Part shown: positions 23,050-36,404 of the stretch, one piece after another
Layout of the letters: each line of letters starts with the position of its first letter
How positions within the stretch are numbered: position 1 is the stretch's first letter
Source: Bufo bufo
Taxonomy: Eukaryota; Chordata; Amphibia; Anura; Bufonidae
Direction: 5' to 3'
DNA: 64,000 nucleotides
NCBI RefSeq assembly: GCF_905171765.1
Contig: NC_053397.1
Span: 4,978,946 to 5,042,945 of the forward strand
The notes under the pieces: model-generated
The model's database searches: none
The model's input: only the letters and a program-made list of their open reading frames with translations
Told to the model about the DNA's origin: nothing
Program-made: the position numbers and the translations under genes

Positions 23050-23396
23050 ATGAAAACCTTTCCAGACCAGATGTATTTTGCAGTCTGCAAATTGTGGCCA
23101 ATACAGATGCCGTTCGTGTTGCATCCACGTTTTTAGCGAACCCTCTGACTACGTTGGTTCTGTGGTCAACATGCGGCTGAATATAGGAACGGACGTATGG
23201 AAGCGGAAATCGCACGGATCATCTCTGTGCCTTCTGCATCCGTATGTCTGTTCCACAAAAAGATAGAACATGTCTGCAAAATGCTGACCACAGACCGATT
23301 GAAGTCAGTAGGTCGGCAAAAAAAAATGCAAATGGTACATGGATCGCATCCGTTTTTTTGGGATCCACAATACGGATACGGTCGTGTGCAGGAGGC
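23050..23396. mobile_element. Probable MITE fragment (gtcgtgtgcaggaggcct end)
   Basis: The right end, acggatacggtcgtgtgcag then gaggcct, resembles the conserved terminal repeat (aggcctc-tgcacacgaccgta) of a frog DNA-transposon family known to me. Internal pieces such as gtattttgcagtctgcaaat, agaacatgtctgcaaaat and attgaagtcagtag fit that family. The left terminus is too diverged to place, so the start is approximate. It has no coding capacity. Confidence 0.6.
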
Positions 23397-25055
23397 CTGT
23401 GCTGGCAGATGTCACAGAGGAAACGAAAACAAAATGTCCATAAATTACATCAGCTGCGCCAAGTTTGACCGTGATCATGTGACCGTGGTCAGGCGCGACG
23501 GTGATGTCAGACAGTACGTTCTTTTGGCGTATTGTCGAGAAGAATAAATTGAGCCGCCATTGCTCTCCGCTGACCTGCGCACTCTCGCCTGGATACATTG
23601 TAACAAGTTTGGAACAAAGAAACAGTGAAGCGATCGGCAGTCAGGTGCTGCTGGGCGGGTACAGGACACGCCCCTCATTTCTGCACATTAGATTGCGAGC
23701 TCTTCTGCCCAGCTGCCTGAGCCCGTGTCCGTCATGTGAAGGATGATGATCACTGCGGCTTCTTCGCTTCGGGAAGTTCCTGTCACATTTTTACCGATCT
23801 GTGGATATTTTTTCTTCCTGACCTAATTTTTAGTGACGACCGCCGGGAGAAGTCTGCGGCCCGCGCCATGTCTACCTACCAGGGAGGGGGTCTTTGGGGC
23901 GGTCGTCCCGGCTCTTTCAGTGACAGATAAGAGGTGGGGGGGGGTAGGAAACCTCTTTGTCAGACGGAATCCCTTCCTGGGACACAAGAAACAATGGCGC
24001 ACAGAAGGCGGCTCTGGCGCGTCCATACGTTTTTTGTCGCATTCGTCACTGCGGATGATTCTGCAGCTTCATTGAGGGTTTTATCACAGGATTCATCTTG
24101 TGCCCCATGGTACGTGATACGTGTGCGCGATGTCGGTGCCTATAGCGCCACAAATTGAAGCCTTCGTGGGTATTTTCTGCGTGGAGTCGCGTGATTCATG
24201 GTTTCTAACCTGAGGGGGAAATGGGCGGCCGGGTCCAGTCAGCTGAGCATCAGCGGATACTTCAGCTAGGTGTCATGGCATATTGGGAGTTGTAGTTCTG
24301 TATACTCTGTAGGGCACTGTGATACTTGTAGTTCCACAGCGATGGGTGGGCATGAGCTGCACACGGCAGAGGTTATTAGCGCGCAGACCCACCGCACAAG
24401 CTGTCAAGTGGAAGGCATAAGAAACGTGACACGTTCCAGCTCATTTGGCGACTAAGTCCCTGACCGCCCCGATGTCTAAATGATCTGTCTCGTTCACACA
24501 GCAGAGTCGCTAATCTGCGCCTGACGTCTCTCCAGCGCATTATGAGAGCGGCTTTTATAGCTGGTGTCAGTCTACACTGTAGTCCTAGCATATTATTCAT
24601 AAACCTGGAAGCTCCAGATCACCAATTACGGAAGGACGCAAAGTAATCCTGCAATTATCGTCTGCTCCATCTATGGCGGCGTCTGCTGGAAGATATCTTT
24701 AACCTTTTCCCTTCGCTCTTGGTACATTTGACCATTCGCTGGTGATAATCCTGGAACTGCAGCGTCAGCATGGAGATTGTATGTTCTTCACGTGCGCCCA
24801 GCAACATACTGCTAGGTTAATTGACTCCCTATGAATCCGGCCCTGGCGTGCATGTCTGTGCCCGAGGCGGCTGCGCAGGTGGCAGGGACTGATGCCAACA
24901 GCCCGGATGGAGTCTTTGAAGTCATGTAAAAATACATTAACATTTTATACTTCAGACTAGAGGTGCACTGAGCCTCCTACCTCACAAGGAGCCCTAAAGC
25001 GTCCATTTACCTTTAAACACCATAGACAGTAACAGAGAGAATAGATCTACGTGAA
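23397..25055. other. Non-array intron 2 sequence
   Basis: Unique sequence. A short gatacattgtaaca-family piece lies near 23588-23606. A gggagttgtagttc and acttgtagttcc pair at 24285-24333 is probably a hAT-MITE scrap. No exon was recognised. Confidence 0.5.
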
Positions 25056-25588
25056 CGGTGCAGTCACTGTGTATACACATACAATACTCCAGAGCTGCAC
25101 TCACTATTCTGCTGGTGCAGTCACTGTGTACATACATTACTTATCCTGTACTGATCCTGAGTTACATCCTGTATTATACTCCAGAGCTGCACTCACTATT
25201 CTGCTGGTGCAGTCACTGTATACATACATTACTTATCCTGTACTGATCCTGAGTTACATCCTGTATTATACTCCAGAGCTGCACTCACTATTCTGCTGGT
25301 GGAGTCACTGTGTACATACATTACTTATCCTGTACTGATCCTGAGTTACATCCTGTATTATACTCCAGAGCTGCACTCACTATTCTGCTGGTGCAGTCAC
25401 TGTGTACATACATTACTTATCCTGTACTGATCCTGAGTTACATCCTGTATTATACTCCAGAGCTGCACTCACTATTCTGCTGGTGCAGTCACTGTGTACA
25501 TACATTACTTATCCTGTACTGATCCTGAGTTACATCCTGTATTATACTCCAGAGCTGCACTCACTATTCTGCTGGTGCAGTCACTGTC
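25056..25588. repeat. 92-bp tandem repeat
   Basis: Nearly six copies of a 92-bp unit containing cagagctgcactcactattc, tgctggtgcagtcactg, tacttatcctgtactgatcc and gttacatcctgtattatac. Frame starts recur exactly every 92 bp at 25310, 25402 and 25494. Related single pieces (ttacatccaaagctgcat and similar) occur near 33525, 35685-35835 and 63380, so the monomer is also a dispersed family. Confidence 0.95.
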
Positions 25589-27104
25589 AGGCAGGTGTTT
25601 AGCTGACTGTTGCATTCTCCAGTGCTGTCGGTGTGGACCCCTCCCGTCCCTGATGTCACACATTTGCAGTGCTGATATCAGCTGCTCCTCTTATAACGCC
25701 CCAGTTCTGATATAAAGGGTTACTGTCCCTTTAAGAGCCCACTGTTCCCTCCAGCTCGCAGTGCTGGTAGCTCAGAAGAAGGAGGACTCGCTGATTAATT
25801 AGACACATCAAAGCCTTGAGTTAATTAGTCAGCAGCTTGTTTCCTGAGTGCCAGATCGCTGCGCTGCGGATATTCAGCCGGATTGTGATGGAGTGTCAGC
25901 TCCTGCGCTCCATTGGTATTTGCCTGCTGCAGCAATTACGAGCCAAGTGCCTGGTTCCTGGTGGCAGAGATTAGGGGGCATTTCTGGCATGGAGGCCCTG
26001 GAGTGAGCGCAGTGCTGAGGCTGCGCGGCTGCCTCTATCTGGAGGATGTGCTGAGCGCAGCGCTTTGGCTTTGCTCGCGGCCCAGACGCCACTTTACATC
26101 ACGTCAGGGAGCAGCCGCCATGTGTGTGTTTTATATATAGATATTACCAGCGGATCGGGGCACCGCGTATCCGCACACTGAAGGTCGCCAATCCGACCGA
26201 TTCACCAATCTGTAGACTATAGTGAGGGAACCGAGTCACCCAAAGCATAGTAATGGCGTCCGCCCTGCGATTGTTTTCACGTATCTGGGGATCTGGTCAG
26301 AGATGTACACTGCGGCACGGTCGCTCGCGGTAACTCACTGGCTTTAAAGGAAAATACGAATTTTGTATCATTTGTTTGAAAACATTGGTATGATAAATAT
26401 GGCGGTCGCCCGTGGCACATGTAGGGGTGGGTCACGTAACCGTCCAGTGTCCTTCAAAATGGCGGCAGCAGCTGAAGATTTGTAAAATATTAGGAAGAAC
26501 TTAATCTTTTCTTTGCTGTTCAAATGACTTCAGTTATATCTTTATATCAGGAATAATGTGCCCCAAAGTCATGTTTTCTTTTATATATGTACATGTTTAT
26601 TCTTGTAAAAATCGTCAATAAAAAGACAATTGATAAAAAAAAAATATATATAATTTATCCCGGACGCCATCTTATTTCCTTCTGTATGTTACAATATTGC
26701 AGGTCTTTAGCCACGCCCAGTTCAGAGCGGGCGCTAAAATACTCGCCTGCCATTCCTCACGCCATATTTTCATCTTGAATCGCTGGACACATAAGCCGCA
26801 TATTTTCCCGCGATCCGTCCGCTTTTGCACCTTTATCACCATTAAGGACTTGTCGCCGTCCCCTCCGCTCCAGCACTTGAGAGAAGATTCATTGTGCTGG
26901 GAGATTGTCCTGATCTCCGGGGTCCTTGGCCGCCATCGCTCAGTTCTAACAGCTGCACAGAGTCCAGTAAATCTGTGTCGGACCACGAGGACAGCGGAAG
27001 GGGGAGGGGGTGGTGACGGAGGTCAGTGATCGCCATTGATCATCCGAAGACTGAACAGATAAAAGGACTAGCGCAGTAATATTCTCCACAGCGTAATAAC
27101 CGTG
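25589..27104. other. Non-array intron 2 sequence with homeodomain-site pair and a LINE-like tail
   Basis: Contains an inverted pair of TAATTAG-type sites at 25790-25840 (ctgattaattagacac and gagttaattagtc). At about 26580-26655, sequence ending caataaaaagacaattgat plus an A run resembles a LINE 3' tail. A stretch with two atggcgg patches lies at 26398-26470. No exon was recognised. Confidence 0.5.
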
Positions 27105-29915
27105 TCCCCGAGAGAGGTTATATCAGTACTGGAGCGTTATAAGAGGAGCGGCTGATATCAGTCACATATGATGTAATGTCTCTGGAGGTTATATCAGTAC
27201 TGGAGCGTTATAAGAGGAGCGGCTGATATCAGTCACATATGATGTAATGTCTCTGGAGGTTATATCAGTACTGGAGCGTTATAAGAGGAGCGGCTGATAT
27301 CAGTCACATATGATGTAATGTCTCTGGAGGTTATATCAGTACTGGAGCGTTATAAGAGGAGCGGCTGATATCAGTCACATATGATGTAATGTCTCTGAAG
27401 GTTATATCAGTGCTGGAGCGTTATAAGAGGAGCGGCTGATATCAGTCACATGTGATGTAATGTCTCTGGAGGTTATATCAGCGCGGGAGCGTTATAAGAG
27501 GAGCGGCTGATATCAGTCACATATGATGTAATGTCTCTGGAGGTTATATCAGCGCTGGAGCGTTATAAGAGGAGCGGCTGATATCAGTCACATATGATGT
27601 AATGTCTCTGGAGGTTATATCAGTGCTGGAGCGTTATAAGAGGAGCGGCTGATATCCGTCACATATGATGTTAATGTCTCTGGAGGTTATATCAGCGCTG
27701 GAGCGTTATAACAGGAGCGGCTGATATCAGTCACATATGATGTAATGTCTCTGGAGGTTATATCAGTACTGGAGCGTTATAAGAGGAGCGGCTGATATCA
27801 GTCACATATGATGTAATGTCTGGAGGTTATATCAGTACTGGAGCGTTATAAGAGGAGCGGCTGATATCAGTCACATATGATGTAATGTCTGGAGGTTATA
27901 TCAGTACTGGAGCGTTATAAGAGGAGCGGCTGATATCAGTCACGTGATGTAATGTCTCTGGAGGTTATATCAGCGCTGGAGCGTTATAAGAGGAGCGGCT
28001 GATATCAGTCACATGTGATGTAATGTCTCTGGAGGTTATATCAGAGCTGGAGCGTTATAAGAGGAGCTGCTGATATCAGTCACATATGATGTAATGTCTC
28101 TGGAGGTTATATCAGTGCTGGAGCGTTATAAGAGGAGCGGCTGATATCAGTCACATATGATGTAATGTCTCAGGAGGTAATATCAGTGCTGGAGCGTTAT
28201 AAGAGAATGATATCGGTCACATAGGATGTAATGTCTCTGGAGGTTATATCAGTGCTGGAGCGTTATAAGAGGAGCGGCTGATATCAGTCACATATGATGT
28301 AATGTCTCTGAAAGTTATATCAGTGCCGGAGCGTTATAAGAGGAGCGGCTGATATCAGTCACATATGATGTAATGTCTCTGAAAGTTATATCAGTGTTGG
28401 AGCGTTATAAGAGGAGCGGCTGATATCAGTCACATATGATGTAATGTCTGGAGGTTATATCAGTGCTGGAGCGTTATAAGAGGAGCGGCTGATATCAGTC
28501 ACATATGATGTAATGTCTCTGGAGGTTATATCAGCGCTGGAGCGTTATAAGAGGAGCGGCTGATATCAGTCACATATGATGTAATGTCTCTGGAGGTTAT
28601 ATCAGTGCTGGAGCGATATAAGAGGAGCGGCTGATATCGGTCACATAGGATGTAATGTCTGGAGGTTATATCAGCGCTGGAGCGTTATAAGAGGAGCGGC
28701 TGATATCAGTCACGTGATGTAATGTCTGGAGGTTATATCAGAGCTGGAGCGTTATAAGAGGAGCGGCTGATATCAGTCACATGTGATGGAATGTCTCCGG
28801 AGGTTATATCAGTACTGGAGCGTTATAAGAGGAGCGGCTGATATCAGTCACATATGATGTAATGTCTGGAGGTTATATCAGTGCTGGAGCGTTATAAGAG
28901 GAGCGGCTGATATCAGTCACATATGATGTAATGTCTCTGGAGGTTATATCAGCGCTGGAGCGTTATAAGAGGAGCGGCTGATATCAGTCACATATGATGT
29001 AATAATGTCTCTGGAGGTTATATCAGCGCTGGAGCATTATAAGAGGAGCGGCTGATATCAGTCACATGTGATGTAATGTCTCTGGAGGTTATATCAGTAC
29101 TGGAGCGTTATAAGAGGAGCGGCTGATATCAGTCACATATGATGTAATGTCTGGAGGTTATATCAGTGCTGGAGCGTTATAAGAGGAGCCGCTGATATCA
29201 GTCACATATGATGTAATGTCTCTGGAGGTTATATCAGAGCTGGAGCGTTATAAGAGGAGCGGCTGATATCAGTCACATATGATGTAATGTCTGGAGGTTA
29301 TATCAGAGCTGGAGCGTTATAAGAGGAGCGGCTGATATCAGTCACATATGATGTAATAATGTCTCTGGAGGTTATATCAGTGCTGGAGCGTTATAAGAGG
29401 AGCGGCTGATATCAGTCACATGTGATGTAATGTCTCTGGAGGTTATATCAGTGCTGGAGCGTTATAAGAGGAGCGGCTGATATCAGTCACATGTGATGTA
29501 ATGTCTCTGGAGGTTATATCAGCGCTGGAGCGTTATAAGAGGAGCGGCTGATATCAGTCACATGTGGTGTAATGTCTGGAGGTTATATCAGCGCTGGAGC
29601 GTTATAAGAGGAGCGGCTGATATCAGTCACATATGATGTAATGTCTCTGGAGGTTATATCAGTGCTGGAGCGTTATAAGAGGAGCGGCTGATATCAGTCA
29701 CATATGATGTAATGTCTCTGGAGGTTATATCAATACTGGAGCGTTATAAGAGGAGCGGCTGATATCAGTCACATGTGATGTAATGTCTCTGGAGGTTATA
29801 TCAGTGCTGGAGCGTTATAAGAGGAGCGGCTGATATCAGTCACATATGATGTAATGTCTCTGGAGGTTATATCAGTGCTGGAGCGTTATAAGAGGAGCGC
29901 TGATATCAGTCACAT
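27105..29915. repeat. 71-bp minisatellite
   Basis: About 39 copies of a 71-bp unit: gaggttatatcagtactgga, gcgttataagaggagcgg, ctgatatcagtcacatatga and tgtaatgtctctg. Common variants are tgtctgg instead of tgtctctgg, and cagcgctgg, cagtgctgg or cagagctgg at one site. All copies share one orientation. No frame of useful length is open. Confidence 0.97.
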
Positions 29916-31335
29916 ATATGGCAGATTACACCGTCGGTTGTCGGTCTGATGTGGCTGATTACAGAGAGCAGTAGATTGCAGTTTCCAGTTCAGTGCTCTG
30001 AATGGGAGTAAATGCTTGGAGCTGTTGGGGGTTGTAGTCCAGCGCTGTCAGTCGTCCTCCGCCCCGCTGCGCTCTCGCAGGATACAGTCTGTCTCCTCGG
30101 TAATGGACCCGTTCATCTTTCTCAGGAGGAGATTTCTCCGTCTCGGGCCTCAGGGCGCGATGTGAAATCAATACTCGTCTTATAGGAGAGGAAATAACCT
30201 CCATCGTCCGTCTTTAGCCGCTTACTTTCTCTGCAGTTTAGTCAGGATGATGGTTTAAAAAAGAAAGATAAAACGGTGCCTGGGAAAGCTGGGTGACTAC
30301 CAACATGGCCGCCATTTCAATTCCTGATAATCCTACTCCCCTGGATGGCGGATTATCAGACTGGGCGGCAGTGTATAATGACGGCTGAGGGCGCTCGCGC
30401 TGTTGCGCTCTCCGTGGATAATGGGCGACACGTCTCACATCTCATTTACTTATCTGAAGCCACAGAGGACGCCGCGCCGCCTGTCATCAAATTAGCCGCC
30501 CGTTAGCGCTGGTTATCAGGCAGGTAATGACGGATGAAGCGGCCGCTGTGCTCTGATCACATGACTCCTGCCCCCGGGAGTCGCAAATGATACATTGTTT
30601 ACACTGGGAATGACGGAGGAGCCGCAGGTTGTAACAACGTATCCACGGACCCGGCGTCTGCTGGGATTTGCATCAGTTTGTCGATCGCGGTCCCCAAATA
30701 CAGGAAAGTGAGTCGCCCTCAATATATCCGCACGGACATGTGATCCGTCCACGCGTCTCTAGTAGCGACTGATCCGCCGCTCCTCCGCTCATTCGATGAA
30801 TTTCTGCGTCACGATTTTGCGCTGGTCACATGATTTGTGTCTACAGTAGGTGGTCCTCAGCCGCAGAGACAGATTGTTACAATGTATCAGTCTGGAGTCC
30901 AGGATGTTTACCTCCTTGACTGGGGTACATTGTAGCAAACCCTCAGCGGGGAGAAGTTAGGTCAGGACAGGTATTTACCTACTGAAAGTAGTTAAAGTTC
31001 TCCCTATTCACTGCCAGCAAGCAGACATATTGAAAATGGCGCAGAATTGAAGCCCTGAAAGCTGTGAGGTTCGGCACGACATGGAGGAAAGCTGGGTGTC
31101 GGCCTGTCGGAGCTGTGACGGCGGCCATATTGGTTGACGCCCAGCTCTGCTGATATTCCGCGCGCCTGAGGTGGTCACCCAGCTTTCCCGGCCTTTCTTC
31201 TGACTCGTCCTGTAATAAGCCCCCCATCCCCCATCTGGAGTTCTACATATTTGCGCAGATTTACGCTCAGTGACAACCCGGGAGGGCGCGGTTCTGTCGT
31301 CCATGCCGGTTGTCACTCAGCTTTCCTAGAAACAG
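29916..31335. other. Non-array intron 2 sequence with clustered dispersed motifs
   Basis: Holds the ggaaagctgggtg motif twice directly (30281, 31085) and twice inverted (about 31177, 31313). A reverse-orientation copy of the gatacattgtaaca family lies at 30865-31030. A gggttgtagtccagc scrap lies at 30025. No exon was recognised. Confidence 0.55.
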
Positions 31336-32824
31336 ACACCACTAAGAGCCATGTCTTCCGCATTCCTGGACAGACGGAGAAGACTCTGGATTTGTTTTTG
31401 CTGAGGATTTTGGGATTCGGAGGGGTCTCGTGTCCGCGCCCCGGCCCCCTCCCCCGAGGTCTGTGGACAATATGTTCGTCCTCCGGGAGATAAACCCATT
31501 AAATGAATATATTTATCGCAGAGCGAATTTGTGCAAATCTCCGGAAGACGGAGAAATCCTCTTAGATGAAGACATGATAACAGATTAGAACCGTAAACAA
31601 GCGCGACCCCCGCGGCTGAGCCGGCCCGCCACCCCTGATTACTGCACCAGGAGGGAGAACTACCACTCCCAGCATCTCTTCTTGGGGGGAACCCTCCCCC
31701 GTTCCTCCATTTTTAGGACACTGGGGTGTCATCCCCTGAAGAGTGAGATGATCTCTTAAAGGGCCAGTGTCCATGGCATGACGAAACGTTCTGCATCTCA
31801 GTTTTTTTAGGGGTTTACTATTTTCAAGATCTCTGCTTGTTGTCAATGGATAGAATCTCTCCCCTTCTTTTTTATTTTTATTTTTAATATTACTATCCAG
31901 ATGCTTGATCCCTGGAAAAATGGTGGACGCTCGAGTCAGTAAAATCTATAGAATGGATGTGCACAAGAGGCAGTAATGGCGTCGGGCTGCGCCGTATTTT
32001 GCTGCTTTCACGCTGTATCTGCTGCCTACATACCTCAGGTATGCCACTATGCTCTATCCATCCTTGTTTACGTAACCGCGCACTGTACGCTTTTTACTGT
32101 ATGTCATACCGCCGCAGACTACGCTATTCCATACAGCATGAAAAACGGTAAATCAGCGCATCCCGCACTAAGGAGCCTCCCGGCACATACAGAGGGTTAA
32201 AGTTGCCGTGTGATGTTCAGTCTCCGTTTTTGGTGTCGTTTATTGATTCTATGATGAAGGCAGCGCTCGCCTCTCGCCCGCACTCCCCCTCCTCACTTTG
32301 CGCCTCTCGCCCCGTGTGTGCGATGTTCCTGTGATCTCCAGCTGTCCGGGGTCAGTTATCCAGCAATTAATCCCCATGCAGAGCGCTGCAGATTGCAGGC
32401 TGACGCCGCGCTCCATTATCCGCCGCCTCCTGGAAGCTGTCATTTCATCCATTTTGCAGCCTCGTAATTTCTGTCTGCGAGTGAACTGCGAGTTTTGGGG
32501 TCCTCCTCCCCCCATGTCACCAGCAGTCTACATCTGATGTGGGGGCTGGACACGAGGTACCCCTGCTGCCCCCTCCCGAAGCATATCTGACCCAGCAGCA
32601 AAATCTGTGATCGAGCCCCCTCTGTGCTTCCTCCGCAGCCCCCAATATCCTCTGGATCTGTGTTGTCCGTGTCCGGCCCGACTGCTGTGACCCCAAAGAA
32701 TCTCTGCGCCCCTTCACTCCCCATCGGTCCCGTCTCCTCGTCGGCCCATAATAGTCCGTGTCCAGCGGAGGCCACAATGGTCAGACCCCCAGGGTTCAGC
32801 CCTTTTAAAGCTTTTGTCTTGACC
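31336..32824. other. Non-array intron 2 sequence
   Basis: Unique sequence. A ttcaagatctctgcttgttgt landmark of the gatacattgtaaca family is near 31822-31845, and a T-rich stretch is at 31865-31890. The frames of 60-169 codons around 32440-33120 overlap on both strands and carry no recognisable domain. Confidence 0.5.
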
Positions 32825-33000
32825 TTCATTTTAAGGCTGTGTTCACACACGGTGGAAGAATCTGGAGCAGATTTCACGGACCATCTGTCGCAGCTCTGCA
32901 GCAAGGTCCACAGCACAACCTGCGCAGCGAGGACTTGTTCTGCCCTCACCCACTTTTCTGCTGAAGATTCGCCAGCATTTCCATGTGAACGCGCCCTGAG
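32825..33000. mobile_element. Probable MITE (ggctgtgttcacac / gtgaacgcgccct ends)
   Basis: About 170 bp bounded by aaggctgtgttcacac on the left and catgtgaacgcgccctga on the right, which are imperfect inverted repeats. The flanks (TTA left, TGA right) resemble but do not perfectly match a 3-bp PIF/Harbinger-type duplication. No coding capacity. Confidence 0.55.
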
Positions 33001-33927
33001 ATTGTGGGGGTGGGGGGCTGATGAGAGAAGATGGCACGTGGCTTCAGTCCTGGTGGCTGCTCTGCGAGACGTCTTCGCACGCTTTCAGCCGCAGCCATTA
33101 ATATTCTGTACTGTGCGCTAATTGTGCCGCCTGACCCGGTGAAAAATCGTTTTCTTCTGCTCGTTAATTGCAGCAAGTGTGTTAATAAGGTTACCACCTG
33201 TACCCCCTGCCAGGCCCGGATCCCAGACCATCCTGCGCCCAGCCTCCGCTCCACGCTGCGCCTCTCCCCATTCTCTCCTCCTGTGATCATGCAGAACTAA
33301 TACTTAAATTATACTGGGCTCAGGTGCTGTGCCCACAGGGGCTGTGCCATCCTCCGCCCCTACAGGGATGACAAATGCCCAGATATATAATATACATGTT
33401 CTGCTCGCAGCCCCCTCACATCATGTAATAGGGCTCAGCGTATATTGGTGTGTACTCCGTCCCTAGTGACGCTGGTGGCTTCATGAAGCTTTGCTTCTGT
33501 TCTGATCAGTTCTTTTACTCTAGTTATATCCAAAGCTGTTTTCTATTAGCTCTCTGGCTGAAGGACCTCTCCCCTCCCTGCTGGGGTAGTGTCTGTACGG
33601 AGTGTACGCCGCTGCCCTGCATTTGGATAGATTTAGTATCCGCACACTGGAGATCTGGTGTCCAAAAGAAATGCTGCAATGCATTATGGGATCTCAAGCA
33701 ATTAGGGTTGTCTGTCAACCCAGCCACTAGTACTGTGAATGCAGATTTGGATGTGATTGTATTATAGCTCTATATAACTTAAAGTCTTCACAAAATTGCT
33801 TACCTATTTTATTTCTTCTTCTAAACGATAAAAAAATTCCGCTGATTATATGATATAATATAATGACACAAAGCTCCAGATCCCCTGCATGGTTATAGTT
33901 AGTGGATAAGATTCTGCCGGCATTTGC
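33001..33927. other. Non-array intron 2 sequence
   Basis: Unique sequence, with AT-rich homeodomain-like sites at 33118-33195 (gctaattgtg, cgttaattgcag). A piece of the 92-bp family (agttatatccaaagctgt) is near 33521. No exon was recognised. Confidence 0.5.
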
Positions 33928-35535
33928 CACTGGGGGGAGCTCAGGAGATTACTGCATACAGATATATACAGCCACCACTAGAGGGAGCTCAGGAGATTAC
34001 TACATACAGATATATACAGCCATCACTAGAGGGAGCTCAGGAGATTACTACATACAGATATATACAGCCACCACTAGAGGGAGCTCAGGAGATTACTGCA
34101 TACAGATATATACAGCCACCACCAGAGGGAGCTAAGGAGATTACTGCATACAGATATATACAGCCACCACTAGAGGGAGCTCAGGAGATTACTACATACA
34201 GATATATACAGCCACCACTAGAGGGAGCTCAGGAGATTACTACATACAGATATATACAGCCAACACTAGAGGGAGCTCAGGAGATTACTACATACAGATA
34301 TATACAGCCATCACTAGAGGGAGCTCAGGAGATTACTACATACAGATATATACAGCCACCACTAGAGGGAGCTCAGGAGATTACTACATACAGATATATA
34401 CAACCACCACTAGAGGGAGCTCAGGAGATTACTACATACAGATATAAACAGCCACCACTAGAGGGAGCTCAGGAGATTACTACATACAGATACAAACAGC
34501 CACCACTAGAGGGAGCTCAGGAGATTACTACATACTGATATATACAGCCACCACTAGAGGGAGCTCAGGAGATTACTGCATACAGATCTATACAGACACC
34601 ACTAGAGGGAGCTCAGGAGATTACAACATACAGATATATACAGTCACCACTAGAGGGAGCTCAGGAGATTACTACATACAGATATATACAGCCACCACTA
34701 GAGGGAGCTCAGGAGATTACTACATACAGATATATACAGCCACCACTAGAGGGAGCTCAGGAGATTACTACATACAGATATATACAGCCACCACTAGAGG
34801 GAGCTCAGGAGATTACTGCATACAGATATATACAGCCACCACTAGAGGGAGCTCAGGAGATTACTGCATACAGATATATACAGCCACCACTAGAGGGAGC
34901 TCAGGAGATTACTACATACAGATATATACAGCCACCACTAGAGGGAGCTGAGGAGATTACTACATACAGATATATACAGCCAACACTAGAGGGAGCTCAG
35001 GAGATTACTACATACAGATATATACAGTCACCACTAGAGGGAGCTCAGGAGATTACTACATACAGATATATACAGCCACCACTAGAGGGAGCTCAGGAGA
35101 TTACTACATACAGATATATACAGCCACCACTAGAGGGAGCTCAGGAGATTACTACATACAGATATATACAGCCACCACTAGAGGGAGCTCAGGAGATTAC
35201 TGCATACAGATATATACAGCCACCACTAGAGGGAGCTCAGGAGATTACTACATACAGATATATACAGCCACCACTAGAGGGAGCTCAGGAGATTACTACA
35301 TACAGATATATACAGCCACCACTAGAGGGAGCTCAGGAGATTACTACATACAGATATATACAGCCACCACTAGAGGGAGCTCAGGAGATTACTACATACA
35401 GATATATACATCCACCACTAGAGGGAGCTCAGGAGATTACTACATACAGATATATACAGCCACCACTAGAGGGAGCTCAGGAGATTACTACATACAGATA
35501 TATACAGCCACCACTAGAGGGAGCTCAGGAGATTG
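33928..35535 (+). repeat. 48-bp minisatellite with a CTCF-like motif in every unit
   Basis: About 33 copies of a 48-bp unit: agccaccactagagggagct, caggagattactacatac and agatatatac. The stretch ccactagagggagc agrees with the CTCF core consensus CCASYAGRKGGCRS at 13 of 14 positions. The mismatch is A for C at position 12. All copies point the same way. The ccactagagggagctc segment also resembles the 3' end of CR1/L2-type LINEs, a possible source of the unit. The 204-codon open frame exists because 48 is divisible by three. Confidence 0.96.
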
Positions 35536-36404
35536 TCTTGTTCTTTTGAGAGATAATATAACTGGAACCGTTCAGAATGAATGCAGACTGTTGTCTAATG
35601 TGCGCTTTTACTGATCCCCTGATGGATCCAGAAGAAAACGCTGATGTGAAGGTAGCCTAACTTTGTGATTTGGGGTTCCATCAGTTTACATCCAGAGCCG
35701 TACTGATAATTCAACTAATATAATGTCGTCCTCCAGTCACATCCAGATCTGCAATTATAATTCTGTTGTTACATCTCTTTTTTTTTTATATGCTGTTCAC
35801 AACCAGAGCTGCATTCACAGATCGGCTGGTTTCCTGTGAGCTTTTAGGGCACCTTTCCTCCTGTTTGATGCTTTGGTGTGCCTCATTGTGGGGTATAATC
35901 GGGGGTGTCGTTGGAGGCAGGTCATGAGCCCCAGGTGCTGGATGTCAACCATTCCGGACCCCTGTGGCTCCCTTGATCTTTCGGACTCAGCACATGGAGA
36001 TGCGATTTTAATATTTGCGGTTGTCAGATGCAGACTCAGCGCGATGTGGTGAGTGCAGTCCCCTTCCCAGGATCCTCTGATGACTGGGGATGATGAGCGC
36101 AGCTCTGAGGGGTCTGGGGGGGGGGAGCTGCAGAAAAGCAGCCGAGCTCAGCAAAATCCGCACTAGAAAGGGGAGGGGTGAATATCAGGGGGCCAGCGCA
36201 GTCCCATGTAAGTGAAGCTTACAAAGGTCTCTATGCTTGCTGTCAGTAAATATTCTTGCCTCTCTCTGCAGATGACTGTTACAATGTATCAGTGAAGGTT
36301 AAATGTATCTTTCTGTGTATGTTTGCCGTATGTCACTTGCACCATTTATCTTGTCGCCTGGCGGTTCTGCCTTCCTAATATTTGTGTTTCTTGTCTCCTT
36401 GCAG
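35536..36404 (+). other. 3' end of intron 2 with MITE and dispersed-repeat fragments
   Basis: Includes a right-end scrap of the 42824 MITE family near 35612-35659 (aacgctgatgtgaaggtagcctaa), pieces related to the 92-bp family at 35685-35835, and a gatacattgtaaca-family fragment near 36230-36300. It ends with the exon 3 acceptor tttcttgtctccttgcag. Confidence 0.6.

Noticed and set aside
32440..33121. Overlapping 165-169-codon frames as a possible gene
   Set aside because: Frames overlap on opposite strands, include part of a MITE and show no known domain or splice context.
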